Assembly (NCBI GenBank): GCA_029706075.1
Contig: JAINUG010000015.1
Coordinates: forward strand, 7,524,154-7,588,153
Direction of reading: 5' to 3'
Length of the DNA: 64,000 bases
Source of the DNA: Aldrovandia affinis
Lineage: Eukaryota; Chordata; Actinopteri; Notacanthiformes; Halosauridae
The translations under genes were made by a program, and so were the position numbers. This document shows positions 27,786 to 41,800 of the stretch, in pieces (position 1 is the first letter of the stretch; every line of letters begins with the position of its first letter). The notes beneath the pieces are model-generated. The model ran no database searches, was not told the origin of the DNA, and saw nothing but the letters and a program-made list of their open reading frames with translations.

Positions 27786-30700
27786 ATGAATATTTTCAGA
27801 CTCACCGGAGATCTCTCGCATTTAGCAGCCATCATCATTCTTCTGCTCAAAATATGGAAAACCAGGTCTTGCGCCGGTAAGTTCCTTTTATATCCTTATA
27901 AAGTTTACTAGCCAGTTATCTTGCTAACTGGTATGCGGCCAGCTATCTAGTTTGTAACACGAAAGTAGCGCAAGCTACACTGTGTAGCTATATTAGCTAC
28001 TGTAACTAACCTGGCGTAACAAGCTAACGTTAGGCCTGCGCAAAGCTCTTGGCTTTTTTTAACGTTGATTTAGCTACCTGCCGGAGTGTCCCATGGGCTC
28101 ATGCCAGGTACTTAGGCTCAAAGTACTTCCCCATTTTCATTGACCGTGAGACTAGTCAACGCTGGCTAGCTACATTGCTAACTGAACTCACCAAAACAGT
28201 GCGATGATAAGTGTCGTTTGCGAGCAAGCCAACTATGGAATTCCAACGTGTCTATTTGTAAATTAAAGATCCAGATCTATCTGTCCAACTTTCTCGCTGT
28301 TTGAGCTCTCTAGCTAATCACTGTAAACGGATGCAGTAATGTGATTGCACTGATGTTAGCTAACGTTAGATACTTTAGCTATCTGGCATGGAAGCGTAGT
28401 ACATTACGATACTACTAATTTTGGATTAAGTTGGTTACTCGGTCTCATGTTCAGCAGGGTCTTACAAGTTCTTAAGTTGGCATGGCTGTGCACAATATGT
28501 TAAGTCTCAAAGTATGTTGCTACTGACACAAAACAGACAGGCTAATTTCCCCCTATTTGGACGCCTTCTCTGGAGATACTTCTCTGACGTGGCAAGTCAG
28601 TCAGGAAAGGCAGACTCGTTTGCAGAACTCATTGTGTTCGGAGCAAGGCATTTTTATTGTAACTGTATAAATGCTGGTTGCAGTTTATTATTAAGCGATA
28701 GATTGATGTCCACTGTTGGGCAAGTGTCCTGGTACCTGTATTAAAATTATGGTATTTACCAATGGTAATCTACAAGGTTTGCGTCCGTTCAATAGCGAGA
28801 TGTCCAGTGCATTTATTTGTAGCAATTATGGGTAAATATAAATAAGCTGTACTACAGATATTAATGTCTGTCAGTTTTCTTTATATGCAAACTAAAATTA
28901 CTGTAGGCTAATTTATTCATTGAGAAACTCCCATAGCATGTCACCTTAATTTTAACATTTCAGTTTACTGCCACAGCCAAAACAACAATGTAACCCATAT
29001 CAAATTGATAAGCTGCTTTTGCCATTCTATCTGCAAGTGCAGTACTTCCAACAATGATCTCTGAAGGATAGCAGTACTATATGGTACCTTGAAGCATAAG
29101 AAGTGGTTTATGTGAGGGCATGTTTCCACCTGTCTGTTGCCTGGCAATGCTAAGTCAGTGGCACTGGGAAGTTGATGCCTAGCTGCAATTAGTGTTGAGA
29201 AACAGTCCTATGAATGAGAGAACACATTATCATTCGTTTTTTGGCATAGGTGATAGGTGTGTGAGCTTGTTAACAACAGCTTGTGCACAGCCAGCACATA
29301 GCCAGCACAGCGATGCTCCTTATTGTGGCTCCACCCAAAACCCCAGTCATTTGTGCAAACTCTGGCCAGTGATTTGCATCCTTGCTCAGATGTGGGTAGT
29401 TCCAAAACATGAGAGCTTGAGACAGATGTTTCAGAAGTACCTGCACTGTTGATTAAAACCTGGTATAACAGGTGACATAAACAGGGCCACAGTTAAGTCG
29501 TTAAGACTGAAACATTGCAGTCGTTCAGAACTTCTTTAGTTACATCTGTACAGGTTTTTATCTTTATTGAATGGTGCTGACTCCCAGGGGACATTTTTAA
29601 AGGTTAAAATGGCTATAGGAAACTGACCCATTCATTAAAGGCAGAATTCACTCGTTTAATCCGTATTAAATGTAGCAGGGTCATGATTTGTGTAACTAAT
29701 TAATGTTAATTGTCAAAATAGGAACCTGCCTTGTCATATCCTGCACCATATCTCCACTTCTAAAATGTGCTTTATTTCAGACTGGCATAACTTTCAAAAG
29801 TAAAAAAAGTAAACCTCATAATGTCATTTATGAAACGGACATTTTCATATTTTTGTTCAACAAATATTTCAAAATGTAAAAATCTGCTAACCGTAAAGAT
29901 ACAGGACCTTAATTGTTTAAGCCAGCAGTATGTTGTTGGCATATACTCCTTTTGTGAATGTGTTGGATTATGACAGGAGGACACAGAGTATGTTGGCCTA
30001 CTTGCTGATTAAAGAGCTGCTGACAAGTGAGTCCCATGGACTAACTGACCGTTTCAAGATCGCTTACATTTAGAAGTTGTATGAAATACTTGTTCAACTT
30101 CATACCAAAATTGGTCTCGGGTAGACTGAGTTTTTGTTTGTGGAAAGGTGCCAGTGAGACTGGTTACTTTAGTCAAGAGAAAAAATTGACTGGTTCAGCC
30201 AGTTTTAGAAGAATGGTTAGGCCTAGATGGCCAGATTCAGAGAGATAGACATGGAATTTGGCCAGATTACCAGGGTTACAAGGAAGTCTTAAATTAAGGG
30301 TAATCTTCAAAATACCTGCTTTTAATATTTTTTTCCAACAGGTATCTCTGGAAAGAGCCAGATTCTCTTTGCCTTGTTGTTCACCACTCGCTATCTGGAT
30401 CTCCTCACCTCATTCATCTCCCTCTATAACACCACCATGAAGGTGAGCGCTCTTCTCTTTTAAAGTATGTCGTGTGAGAAAAGTTCCACTGAGGCACAGG
30501 AAAACTGTTTGAGCAAGCATTACACACACTACACAGCTTTGGATTCCTCAACAGTGTTATATTGACTCAGCGTTGTTTGCTAGAGTAGATCTCACCCTTG
30601 TGCAACAACTTATTGTGGCTCTATTGGAGCTTGATTTTTCAATACACAGGTGTGTCAAGAATGATGCCTGTAGTCTGATTAATTGATTGCATGCAAACAG

Positions 30701-32403
30701 CTGAAGAGCTAATTGCTGTTCAACCCATGTGTGCTTGCTGAGAGCCTAGCCAATTATTCTAGAACCACAGCATTTGCTCATGGTAAATTTACTACAAAAT
30801 TCACTCGGTTTAGCCAATTTTGATACTGTAAACAGTTTTGTCAACAGTCATTAAAAGCAAAAAGTGAATCCTTTATTGGGGAAACAGGCCAAAGTTGGTC
30901 CTCCATTACACTGTCACCAAATCAGGCTTTTGTGTAATAAATATGGTAAAGTGTCCATTTCTGATAAATAAGTTGTTAATAAAGTTCTCAGTTGAAAGGG
31001 GCTGTACACACTTTCAGTTCACCCGATACCTGTTTCAATATCGGTATGCATCTTCTGATGCTCCTCTCTGCTCTCTCTGCTGCAGGTCATCTACATCGGA
31101 TGTGCGTATGCCACAGTTTACCTGATCTACGCCAAGTTCAAAGCCACATATGATGGTAACCATGACACCTTTAGAATGGAGTTCCTGGTTGTCCCCGTCG
31201 GTGGGCTGGCCTTCCTGGTCAACCATGACTTCTCTCCCCTGGAAGTAAGGCTACATGGACATCGTGATACAAAAAGATTGGATCTATGTGTTTCTTGAAA
31301 CTGACTGCTGCTTCTTTTAATATTTCACTGTTTCTGTTCTCTGCTGGTGGCTCTTCAGCGTCACCTGTCTCTGCATAGTGTAAAAATGTCCTGACAAGCT
31401 GTCTGCCCTTTAATGTCTTCCCTCTCATCTGTTTTCTCTATTTTCCCCCTACAGATCCTGTGGACCTTCTCCATCTATCTGGAGTCCGTCGCCATCCTGC
31501 CCCAACTATTCATGATCAGCAAGACCGGAGAGGCGGAAACCATCACCACCCACTACCTGTTCTTCCTGGGCCTGTACCGTGCGCTCTACCTCATCAACTG
31601 GATCTGGCGCTTCTACTTCGAGGGCTTCTTCGATATGATCGCCATTGTGGCTGGCGTGGTTCAGACAATCCTGTACTGCGACTTCTTCTACTTGTATGTA
31701 ACAAAAGGTGAGTGCCAACCGCCCAGCATCTGCCTAAGGATGGCTGACACTGGGTCACGTAAGAACAGAGTTTCAATGACTGCAAACTAGTTTACTGTTG
31801 TTAAAAAACATACACATTTTGAAATAGGTTGGTTAATAAAGTATTCACATTTTGGATTATCCCTGATACAGGTTAGTCTTGTAAAAAGAGATGACAGTAG
31901 TGGCGCAATACTAATAATCATCGTCCATCAGATGATGATCGAGCTTTCTGTTGACGTGTAATGATAACCTTTGGTCTCCTTTCCAAAGTTCTGTCTGATA
32001 CCTTCAACAATTAACAAGACTTGCATTTCATCAATAGCTGCTTGAACACAAGCCTTTTTTACTGCTATTGTGAAAGGAAGATGTTTGTAATGTTGGTAAT
32101 TAAGCTGTTAAAATGAATATTTGTAATATTTGTGTAGAAGTTCATTAATGTCAGAGCTGTCCTTAAGTCGGTTGAATCCTTTGTTAAATGGATCCTCTGA
32201 ATCTGGTTTTACCATTGTTCAAGAAAACTTTTAACAATCTGAGAAAGACAGAAGTGTGCTTGTTTCGCCTGCCAGCCTTTTGGATGCTGACGGTAAAGAT
32301 GCCGTGATTGTGTTGTCAGTGCTCTGCTCGTAACCCCTTCAATAATGCGTCCCCCTCTCCATCTGCAGTACTGAAAGGAAAGAAGCTGAGCCTGCCAGCT
32401 TAA
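27786..32403 (+). CDS. kdelr2: KDEL ER protein retention receptor 2 (5 exons)
   Basis: Exons: 27786-27876, 30342-30442, 31086-31244, 31455-31707, 32369-32403 (TAA); all GT-AG with phases 1, 0, 0, 1. The 212-aa product has the same length as human KDELR2. The receptor is a seven-helix Golgi membrane protein that binds escaped ER luminal proteins by their C-terminal KDEL-type signal and returns them in COPI vesicles. The N-terminus [20 protein letters not shown], the block [40 protein letters not shown] and the COPI-binding tail [11 protein letters not shown] are all present. [12 protein letters not shown] and [17 protein letters not shown] favour KDELR2 over KDELR1 or KDELR3. Intron 1 (about 2.5 kb) holds no recognisable gene. 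The fish a/b paralogue cannot be assigned. Confidence 0.97.
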
Positions 32404-33873
32404 GTGCCAAAGACCAGCGGATCTTGGCAGACTCACAGGGGGGCACAAGCCATCGTTGCCACCAAGCAAGAGTAAGATGCCTGAGACGGGGTGCGAGAGG
32501 AAACCACTACTGCTTTTTGTATCTCCTGATAAAATGTCAACAGCTCCAGAACAAAACTGAGGCCATCCCTTGGTCTCCACAGCCTTCGGTTTCCTGTTTT
32601 ACGCATCTTGCCTTACCTTTTTTTATTACTCTGTATAAAGTAAAAAAAAAAAAAAAAAAGTTTTCTACAAATTTGGTGTACTCTGTATGCTCTGACTTGC
32701 ATTTCAGTGTACAGAGTTGAAAATTGTATAAATCGCCTAATGAAAAATTGGCAATACAACAAGTCATGGGGACGTTAGTTAAGTAAATATTAACTAAAAT
32801 GTTTATGAGGGTATTTGCAAAACGAAAAAAATGTGCTTTGTTTCCTGATCTTTAGAGGAATATTTTAGGACATCACTGACCCCCCCCCTGTATTTTTCAA
32901 TCTAAAAATCTGAATTTGGCATTGGCTGATACATTTTTATTTAAGATTTAATTTAGCCTCTACATGTTTCCCACTGTACATTCCTTGTACAATTTGTAAG
33001 GCCAGTCGCAAAAGCAGTCTCTCACAACACTGTTCATTGCTTTGTTTCGATGAAAATGGCTGACCCTCAACATTTGAACATAGAGTTGGACATATATTTC
33101 TGGAATGCTATGTAATGGGAACACATCCCAAACACTAAAAAGTAAGGGGAGGTTTTGCACCTTTTTAGTCTAGAGGTTGAATGTCCCCCAAAGAGACGGC
33201 TTAATTGAAATACAGTATTGCCTTATCTTTTTTTGAATGAGTTCCATGCTGTACATAGCTTTCTCATTTATCTTCGGCAGACCCCCCCTTATGCCATTAC
33301 CCAAAATGTACCTATCCCTTTTTGATTTTTCTTTTGACTTTGTACCCGGTATGTTATTGATAGTACATTATCTGTAGCTATATTCCATCATCTGGAGTCC
33401 ATCATTTCAAAAAGCGTATCCGAAGGGTTTAGGACATGTCGTGCCGCCGCTTGTTTGGCAACAGAAGACGGTGTGACGAGGAAGAATCACCCAGGCTACC
33501 ACAGTAGAGATCCGCTCCTGAAATGTTTTGTGTTGAAATGCATATGCAGTAATTCTTTATCACTTGAGGTTAAAAAAATAAATAAAACAATGCCCATAGA
33601 ATTATCTACACGATGTGCATATTGTTGAACTCACAACAGATAATCTTATTTTTAATCTTGGAAATATGTATGATGTTCTGGGCGTTGTTGTATAGAATTA
33701 GAACTCCGTATAGTTTATTATTTTTTTTTATAAACCTTTTCTTTAGATTCTACAGCCTTTGCTTCCTATGTCTTCTCATTCGGATCATTCCTATAGGTTT
33801 TTTTTTTCTCCTTTTTTTTCCTTTTCTTTTTTTACTGAGCTTTTGCATGATGTGACCCTGTGATACCACCTCC

Positions 33874-33879
33874 AATAAA
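33874..33879 (+). promoter_or_regulatory. kdelr2 polyadenylation signal
   Basis: AATAAA about 1.47 kb after the stop, at the end of a T-rich stretch. An earlier AATAAATAAAA at about 33577 could give a shorter transcript. The intervening 3' UTR has a poly-A run at 32642-32659 and no coding content. Confidence 0.65.
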
Positions 33880-33984
33880 GATTTTATGGGAAAAGATTTT
33901 GGTTTTGATTTATTCCAGTGAGTGTTATTTACCTTGCTAGGTCTTGATGGCATTGTATTAAATGGTTGTCAATGTTCAGTCTTG

Positions 33985-35110
33985 GTTGGGGAACGTGTCA
34001 TCTGCTCCTATCAATTTTTGATGATCTCCAAGGATCCATTTTAGGGCCAATCTGAGTATTTTATGTTGCCTCTTGGACATATTCTCTACTGCCATTGCAG
34101 TTCATTTAATTGTTATGCCAGTGACACACCACTCCACAGCAGGCACATAGACTAGCCGTGCAACAGAACTTCCTCCAACTGAACTGACTGAGAAAGGAAA
34201 AAGTCTTAGCATTTTTAATTGCAACAGATAAAGATCACAAAGGTATTGACAGTAGTGTATAGTAGTTTTGGCGTTGGAATGCATGGAATGGCATTTGATA
34301 ATTTGGGTGTCTTCTTGCAAGGTGACATCTTCAGTTCACCTGGCAAAATGTAGGCCACTTGAGAGGTCAATTAAGGTCAGCAGATCCTAGAACCGCAAAT
34401 GTGATCTAAGTTTCAAACAAGTTTGGTACAGGTTTGCTAAAACCACAACAAAAGCTTTAGTTGCAGATGATGTATGTGAGTGGGATCATCTTGTGGTTGT
34501 GGGTTAGTCCCGTCTTAATCTAGCGCAAGTCCTGTTGTTAGCAACATGCTAAATTCATTGCAATTGCCCTCTAATGTTAAACTTGATGTTTGGGATCTTG
34601 GTGTTATATTTTCAATCGTTGGATTTGGTAAACGTGAAACAATGAACCCCAGCTTGCTACTACCAATGAATAAATCTGTCCAAATTTGTATATTCTTTTC
34701 TGTTTTATAGGGAAAGTAATAATTTCCTTCATTTTCTATTGACTACACTACAAAAAACTCCTTATTCTAGTCTTAATAGCACGGCTTTCCCTGCTGCCAC
34801 TAATTCATAATGCTGCAGCCAGAGTAGAAACCAGAACAAAGTAAGTGGACACAAACTGATCCTGGCATGCCTACACTGGTTACAGGCCTGGGCTAGAGCA
34901 CCGAGTATCTTGCTGGACTACGAACCCCCTATAAATCGCAGGTCAGTGGCCACATCCGGTTCGATATCCAAAGGTGACAGCTTTTGATGTGCGGGCCGCA
35001 AGACTGGAATGCCATGGAGAAAATTAGTAGGATGGCCCTTTCTGTGTACAGTTTAAATCAATATTAAAACCCCACCGTTTATGTTTTGTTTTCAATTCTC
35101 TGTAATCACG
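33985..35110 (+). mobile_element. Decayed L2-like LINE (reverse transcriptase)
   Basis: Frameshifted pieces of a non-LTR reverse transcriptase can be read in order: QGSILGPI at about 34031, then CYASDTPLH at about 34113 (the catalytic YADD is degraded to YASD), then sequence matching the C-terminal part of fish L2 ORF2 around 34790-35070. Numerous stops make it a dead copy. It fills much of the spacer between kdelr2 and daglb. Confidence 0.65.
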
Positions 35111-35859
35111 TATAGTATTATCTGTGTTCTTACTGTGAGATTCTTTGTGCACTGATTTAAAGCTCCCTTTAAAAAAAGCATATTATTGCTATATTTGCCA
35201 CTGAATGCTGAAACAAATCTCACTTCGTGAAACCATGGTTGTGTCATTTCTGTTCTATGACATATTGCGTTAGATATAGACGACCGTTCACGTCAGGCGG
35301 AACTATTGCCAACCACTTTCGTTTTCTGGTGGGGATTGTAATAATGTAACACGAGGGTATGACAACAAGGGAGGAAAACAAGCGGAGCGAGAGGGCTAGC
35401 GTCAATAGCTAGAAACTAGCTAGTTACCATCCGTTGATTTGTTTATTTCTTTGTGTGATGTTCCAAAAATGGGGGGGGATTTTAATTTGATTTATGCTTG
35501 AGATTACGTTTAAGTGTATTATCAGTTAACCGTTGCAGCTGGTCGTGTTGATGTCTTGAATAGGACTGACCACAACGATGACATGACAGCTCTGCGTGAC
35601 ATAATGCAATCCTTAATATTTGCTTCAAAGCCAGGGGACAATAGATTTGTTAAATGTTATATGGTTAGTTAGCTATATGCTATATCTATGTTGTGATCTG
35701 GGTCGCAGTGTAGCATCTGGTTAAGCTTGTTATGGGGACGTCGTGAATATAGTATAATTTTAGTTTAGCTAGCTAGCTAGTTATTAATGCTAGGAATCCG
35801 GGAGGGGTGAAGTTTCGCAACATTGTCCTTTACTGGAAATCGTAATTTAACGAGATAGG
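35111..35859. other. daglb upstream region
   Basis: No coding exon was recognised. From about 35280 the sequence becomes relatively CpG-richer, with repeated CTAGCTAG words, and probably includes the daglb promoter and 5' UTR. No TATA box is evident near the start codon. Confidence 0.4.
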
Positions 35860-38800
35860 ATGCCGGGAATGGTAGTTTTTGGTCGACGATGGGGTATCGC
35901 AACCGACGATCTTGTTTTCCCTGGCGTTTTTGAATTGTTCATTAGGATTATTTGGTAAGAAACGAAGTGGTTAAATCACTACTTTCTGTGTACGAATCCG
36001 TTTTATGGCTGGCATGCATCATTTGATGGTCACTGTCCTATTATCATGAGCTAGTTAGCTAGCTACCTATATCTTGACATATGTTCTTAATAATATTCTT
36101 GATCTATAAGTCTGAAAGTCGCTTTGGATAAAAGCGTCTGCTAAATGCCATATATTATTATTATTATTATTATTATAAGCAGCAAGGTAGATAGCAGTCG
36201 GAAGTTTTCTCTCAATCCTCCTAACTACATTTCAGGTGGATTGGAATTCTGGTTCTGTACACAATCCATAAAGGGCGGTTTGACTGTCCTGGTGGAGCAG
36301 TTCTGCACAGTTACCTTGTCGTACTACTGGTCCTTCTGGCTGCCATCATCTTGTCGCTATGTGCAATCGTCTACGTCAGTGCCCAGGGTAACTTTAGTTT
36401 TTTATTTGGATTTGCAATGGATCCTGTGATTCCACTTCTATTTTCCAGACATCCTTCTTGTAGACTTGAACGTGAAAGGCATTTAATCATTAGAGTTTTG
36501 TCAATTTCACATAATTGTTTAATGTAATTAGATGACTGTTGAGTAAGGTACCGTTATTTCTTGCCTCTGCTGCTGTGATGTCTTTGATCACAGTATGATA
36601 TACATTGTATTGCCATATTGTATGTTTCCATATTCCTTCTGGTGGAAGGTACCACTTCTAAGTTTTGAATGTAGAGACCTATACACCCTCATATATTTAC
36701 TTATTTTATTGTCTTCCTTACATGGAGCAGGGATGGCAGTCTTTCTTAGAAGTTATAATAGCCATGGGATGGCAGATTTTATGTTCTCGTCTTGTTTGTT
36801 TTCTCACCTCTGACCTTCTTCCTTCCTTACCTCTGAACAGGGACCATCACCAACCCAGGTCCTCGGCGCTCCATCCCGCTGCTTGTGTGTGTGCGGGCCC
36901 TGCTGTATCTTCCTGAGCTAGTGTGGGCCTGTCTAGGTGCCATATGGGTGTCAGATGACAGCAGAGGGTGTGAACCACTTGGAGTTGGGGCTGTGATTAG
37001 TGCAGTGGTTGCCAGGTGGGTGGGGCTGCAGTCTGATTGGAATGTCTTGTGACATTCCGTAACTGGCGAACAATTTGAATTATCCATGTGGTTCCGTGTG
37101 GCTCAGTTGGTAGAGCATGGCGTTGGCAACGCTTAGGTTGTGGGTTCAATTCCCACTGGGACCACCTATACTGACAAATGTATGCATTCACTACTGTAAG
37201 TCGCTTTGGATAAAAGCGTCTGCTAAATGGCATATACATGTACTTGTACAATATATATAATTATACAGGTAGAAACTCAACTTTCCACCGCTTTAATGGG
37301 TGGTAACTGTCACTGCTCATACCATGACTGTTTGGCAGGTTTCAGACTCTGGACATTGTCATACCTTTCAGGTTGGCCGAGAAGGTGTAAAGGAGTCCAT
37401 CGTAGTCCTGACGGGTAATTGTGTTTCTGTTTACTCACTCATTTGTGTGCGCATGTCCCCCCACCCCCCTGGTCTTTGCAGCTGGATCATCCTGTTCTTC
37501 ACGGGTATCGGGGTACTGATTGTATTTGATCCCCTGGGTAGCCAGCGGCCCTCACCTGCTCTGTATGAGCCAGGGACGCGGGACCTGGAGAGCAGCGATT
37601 CGGCCCAGCTGCTGTACACGGCCCGCTCCCTGGCTGTGCGTGTGTGGGAGAGCCGACTGCGCCTGCTCTGCTGCTGCCTGCCCCAGGACGACAGCCACCG
37701 CGCAGCCTTCTCCGGCATTGCCCAGCTCGTCAGTGGGTTCTTCTCGGTCAGGACACCACCCCTCCCCTCCCCTCCTCTTCAAGTACAGACACACACAGAC
37801 ATGCTGCTGCTTTTGTATCAACACAAGTTGTATTATTTATCCCCCCCTCCTTACAGTGTACATGTTTTACTTTACATAGGATGAGTTCATTTATTTACAC
37901 TAGCTGTATGATGCTTTTGGTGGAAATCTGATTTGTTTACTACCATTTGGACATTGCATGTTTGCATCAAAGTACATGGTTAGTACAAGGTATCAGGACA
38001 AATACAATTGGTTTTCTATTTAAAGAGACAAGGCTGAGAATGTGTGCTTATTTTTTAATACAAGGACTATGTGAAAAATATATAATACTGAATGAGTGTG
38101 AGCCATTTCCTGGTATTGTTTCTCCTACATTATAATAATATTTTAGAACTCTCAAAAGAGCCAGTAAACAGAGGGAGAAAATGGTCATTAAATACTCATT
38201 TTAACTGCCTCTAGAAAATGTAGATGCAATAGATCACTTGCTCTATTGCAGGGTGATTCAATTCCAGGCCTCAAGGGCACAGTGTCTGCAGGTATTGGCT
38301 CCAACCACACATTACACCACCTGATTTCACCAATTAATTCACCTCCTTGGTCCAGGAGGTGAGCTAATTAGTGAAATCAGGTGGCGTTATGCGTAGTTGG
38401 AGCTAAGACCTGCAGACACTGCAGCCCTCGTGGCCTAGAATTGAATCACCCTGCAATAGAGCAAGTTGTTGTTGTGTGAATTGTGTGGATGTTGTGTGAA
38501 TTGATTTTATAAGTAAAAAGTTTGGCCTAGTGTTTATTTACATTTAATAATGGTTTAATGGTTCCTCTTAATGGTTCCTCTTAATATTTTCTTATGTGTT
38601 ACATCTTTGCCCTGCATGGGCTTCTCATTATTATACTTTATTTTTATTTTTTATATTTTTTACAACTGTATGTATTTATATGTTTGGGCTGCACCATTAT
38701 GCAGATTGGGAAGGGAAGCATGGTTGTGAAACACTGGTGTAAATAGAAAGATTTTTATTTAAAAAAAATTCTTCCAATTTAGTAGCAATTTACACCCTCC

Positions 38801-41800
38801 CTTTTCATGTCAATCCCCCCCTCGTATTGTGAGTTCACTGCCGTAGCCCTGAGACCGGCAGTGACAAAGGCGAAGTACCGCCTCTTCCGAGCTGGCACTC
38901 GCCAAGCCGTCGACTATAACTCCGGTACACACTCCTATACGCAGCAAACTCATATCGGCTTCCCTCCTCCCTCCCTGGGGCGGACAGCCAATTGCCGCCC
39001 TCTAGTGGCACTCCCAGCCAGAGCCGATACTGGCGTGGCTGGTGGAATTGAACCCCGGTTGCAGTGGCCAGCTTCGAACGTTGTAACCGCGAGACCACCT
39101 GGGAGGCCCAACACTGCTGTAAATAATACTTATTATATATTATTACATAAATAAGAATAATTTATATAATAGGTAGCGCTGGACAGTTAAAGGTCATGGA
39201 ATCAAATGACTTGATATTGTTGGGGAAAGTCTTTAGGTGCTGAAAGCATACCACAATATATATATTTTTAGTTATTGTGCACAATAAACTGTTCGAAATC
39301 AAACAAGGCTTTGTCTTTGTAAGGATGCAATTGACAAGTCTTGTGTGCTTTTCTGTGTTCTTGTTGTCTGCACAGGACACAGATCTGGTGCCCAGTGATA
39401 TTGCTGCAGGCCTCTCCCTCCTTCATCAGGAGCAAGACAAGGTGGAACAATGCAGAGACCCTGATGATGTGGTGCCCCACAGCCCATCATCTCCCATAGT
39501 ACGTATTTGAGCATTGTGGGATAGATTTTGCAGCTAGGACTTAACAGCATCTATGCTATATGGCAGTATAGCACCTCCGTTGTTAAAATCGGGAAAATCT
39601 GGGTTGCAAACTATCGGACAACAACGTAAACCAACAAGAGGAGAAATGAGCGCCTGAATGTTCCTGTGACATTGTCTTTTGCTGCCTCCTAGTGGTTCAG
39701 TTTAGGAAATAAAAGTGGGTATTATAAACACGTTTCTTCATTTAGATCTAAAATGCATATAATCTTTATTTTGGTTAATTGAACTCACAGAAATGACTGA
39801 GTGATTGAACAGTGGCCAATTTACTTTCACAGACAACAGAGTGTAACAGCATTTCCTGTACACATCATTGTAAACATACTTTATTTCATTAAGCATCATT
39901 GCTTTCAATCCCAGAGGAGAATGCGGTCAAGGCAGCAGTTTAAATTACAGCAAATCAGTGCACTCTTTTGTGTAAATTACTTGAATTGGGATTAGCTGAC
40001 ACGATAGGTAGCCCTTAATGACAGAGTGTATGCTGGTAGTTGTAGACCCTGTGTGTATGTATCACGCTGAGCCTGTGCTGTGTGTGTCTGCAGAGAGAGG
40101 ACCTGCACACAGAGCTGGAGAGAGCAGCCCACTGCATGCGGTTTGCGGTGGCTGCGTATGGCTGGCCCATGTACGTCTACTCCAACCCCCTCACTGGCGT
40201 GTGCAAGCTCAGTGGTGACTGGTAAGCATGTGCCACAGTTCGGGAGAGGTCTTGCTTGTTTTTTAAATAATTTTATTTTCCGTCGACTGTAATTCCGGTA
40301 CCCCAGAACCACTCCTATGTGTCGGCTCCCTGCCAATTGCCGCCCCGAAGGCACTCCCGGCCAGAGCTGACTCTGGCAGGACGGGGAATCGAACCCCGGT
40401 CTCCGTGGCCAGTGTCGAACGTTGTAACCACTGGACCACGCGGGAGGCCAGGTCTTGCTTGTTTTGGTGTGATTCACACAGAGCGGAATGCAGTCTTAAA
40501 CTCTGTCTCAAACCCTTGCTAGTGTGCTAGTAGCTTTTCCATCTGCCACAGCTGTCGGAGCCGCAGCACGGAGTACGACATCGTTGGCGGAGATCACATG
40601 GGCTGTCATTTCACCTCGATTCTGTACAGCACTGGGCTACAGTACAGAGACTTCATCTACATCAGCTTCCATAACCAGGTAACTACAACAAAGCACATCA
40701 CCTGCTAGGCCAAATAACATAACCAAGTTAGATGAATGTTACATATATGTTATTATATGTAACATAAATATTTTAAATGTATACATTTATTTTGTCAGTA
40801 GTTAAATTACAGTATACCTTGGTTGTTATGCAGGAAAGGCCAATGTACATTAGGTGGGACAAATTGAAATAAGATGCCTTTTGTTGGCAGACATTATGTG
40901 CCACCCCTTGGCCATATTATTTATCTTCGTTCACTGTTATGCAGATGATATTCAATTGTACTTGTCAGCAAAACCAGGTGATTAAAGTATCTGTATTACT
41001 GTCCAAATACTGGATGTGTCAGAATTTCCTTCAGCTTCATTCTGATAAGACAGACATTTTGATGCTGTTCCCAAAGCAGCTGTCTGACTTCATTTATTCG
41101 GGACTGGACACCTTAATCACAAAAGTTATATCTGAAGTAAAAAACCTTGGCGTTATTTCTGATACTAATCTAGCTTTTGAAAAACGTATTAAGAACACGC
41201 TGCTATCATTTGTTGTCATTGGCAGATACAGAGAAAGTCATACATGCATTCATATCATCAAGATTAGACTATTGCAGGGCTATCTGTTTATGCCTACCTG
41301 GCCATGCCTTATGGCGCCAGCACCTGGTACAAAGTGCCATTGCTAGACGTTTAACCAGAACAAAAAAAGAGGACACGTATCATTCCAATCTTGGCCTCAT
41401 TACACTGGCTACCAGTAACTTTTAGAATAGTTTTTATGACTTTATTAATAACTTTTAAAGCATTGTGTGGCTGAGCCCCTGAGTAAATCTCAGAATGAGC
41501 AGCACAAACTCTATGTACTTTTAAGTCCCTTTCAAAACCTTTTTTTCTTTTTCTTTTTAAACACGCTTTTCATTCCTATTCTATTTTAACTGACTTGTGT
41601 TATTAGAATTGGCTTATGTCGATTTTTTCTGTATTTCATTAAATGTATTATTTATTATTCCTTTTGTCTTTTTGTTACTTTGTTCTTTTATTTAGAAAGT
41701 GACAGACAGACAGACAGACAGGTTTACCAATTCAGGTGTACTGCCCTTGGGTTGAGTGTAATAATGATAATCGGTGTCAACCTGTTGTGTTGGCCCGTAT

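Noticed and set aside
32642..32659. Poly-A run after kdelr2 as a sign of a retrocopy
   Set aside because: The gene has four normal introns, and the run lies within its 3' UTR.
37089..37160. tRNA gene
   Set aside because: The tRNA-like part is followed by the SINE body and L2 tail and recurs in several diverged copies, so it is a SINE head.
37300..37884. 194-codon ORF overlapping daglb exon 4
   Set aside because: It is daglb exon 4 extended into both flanking introns. The true exon is 37482-37746.
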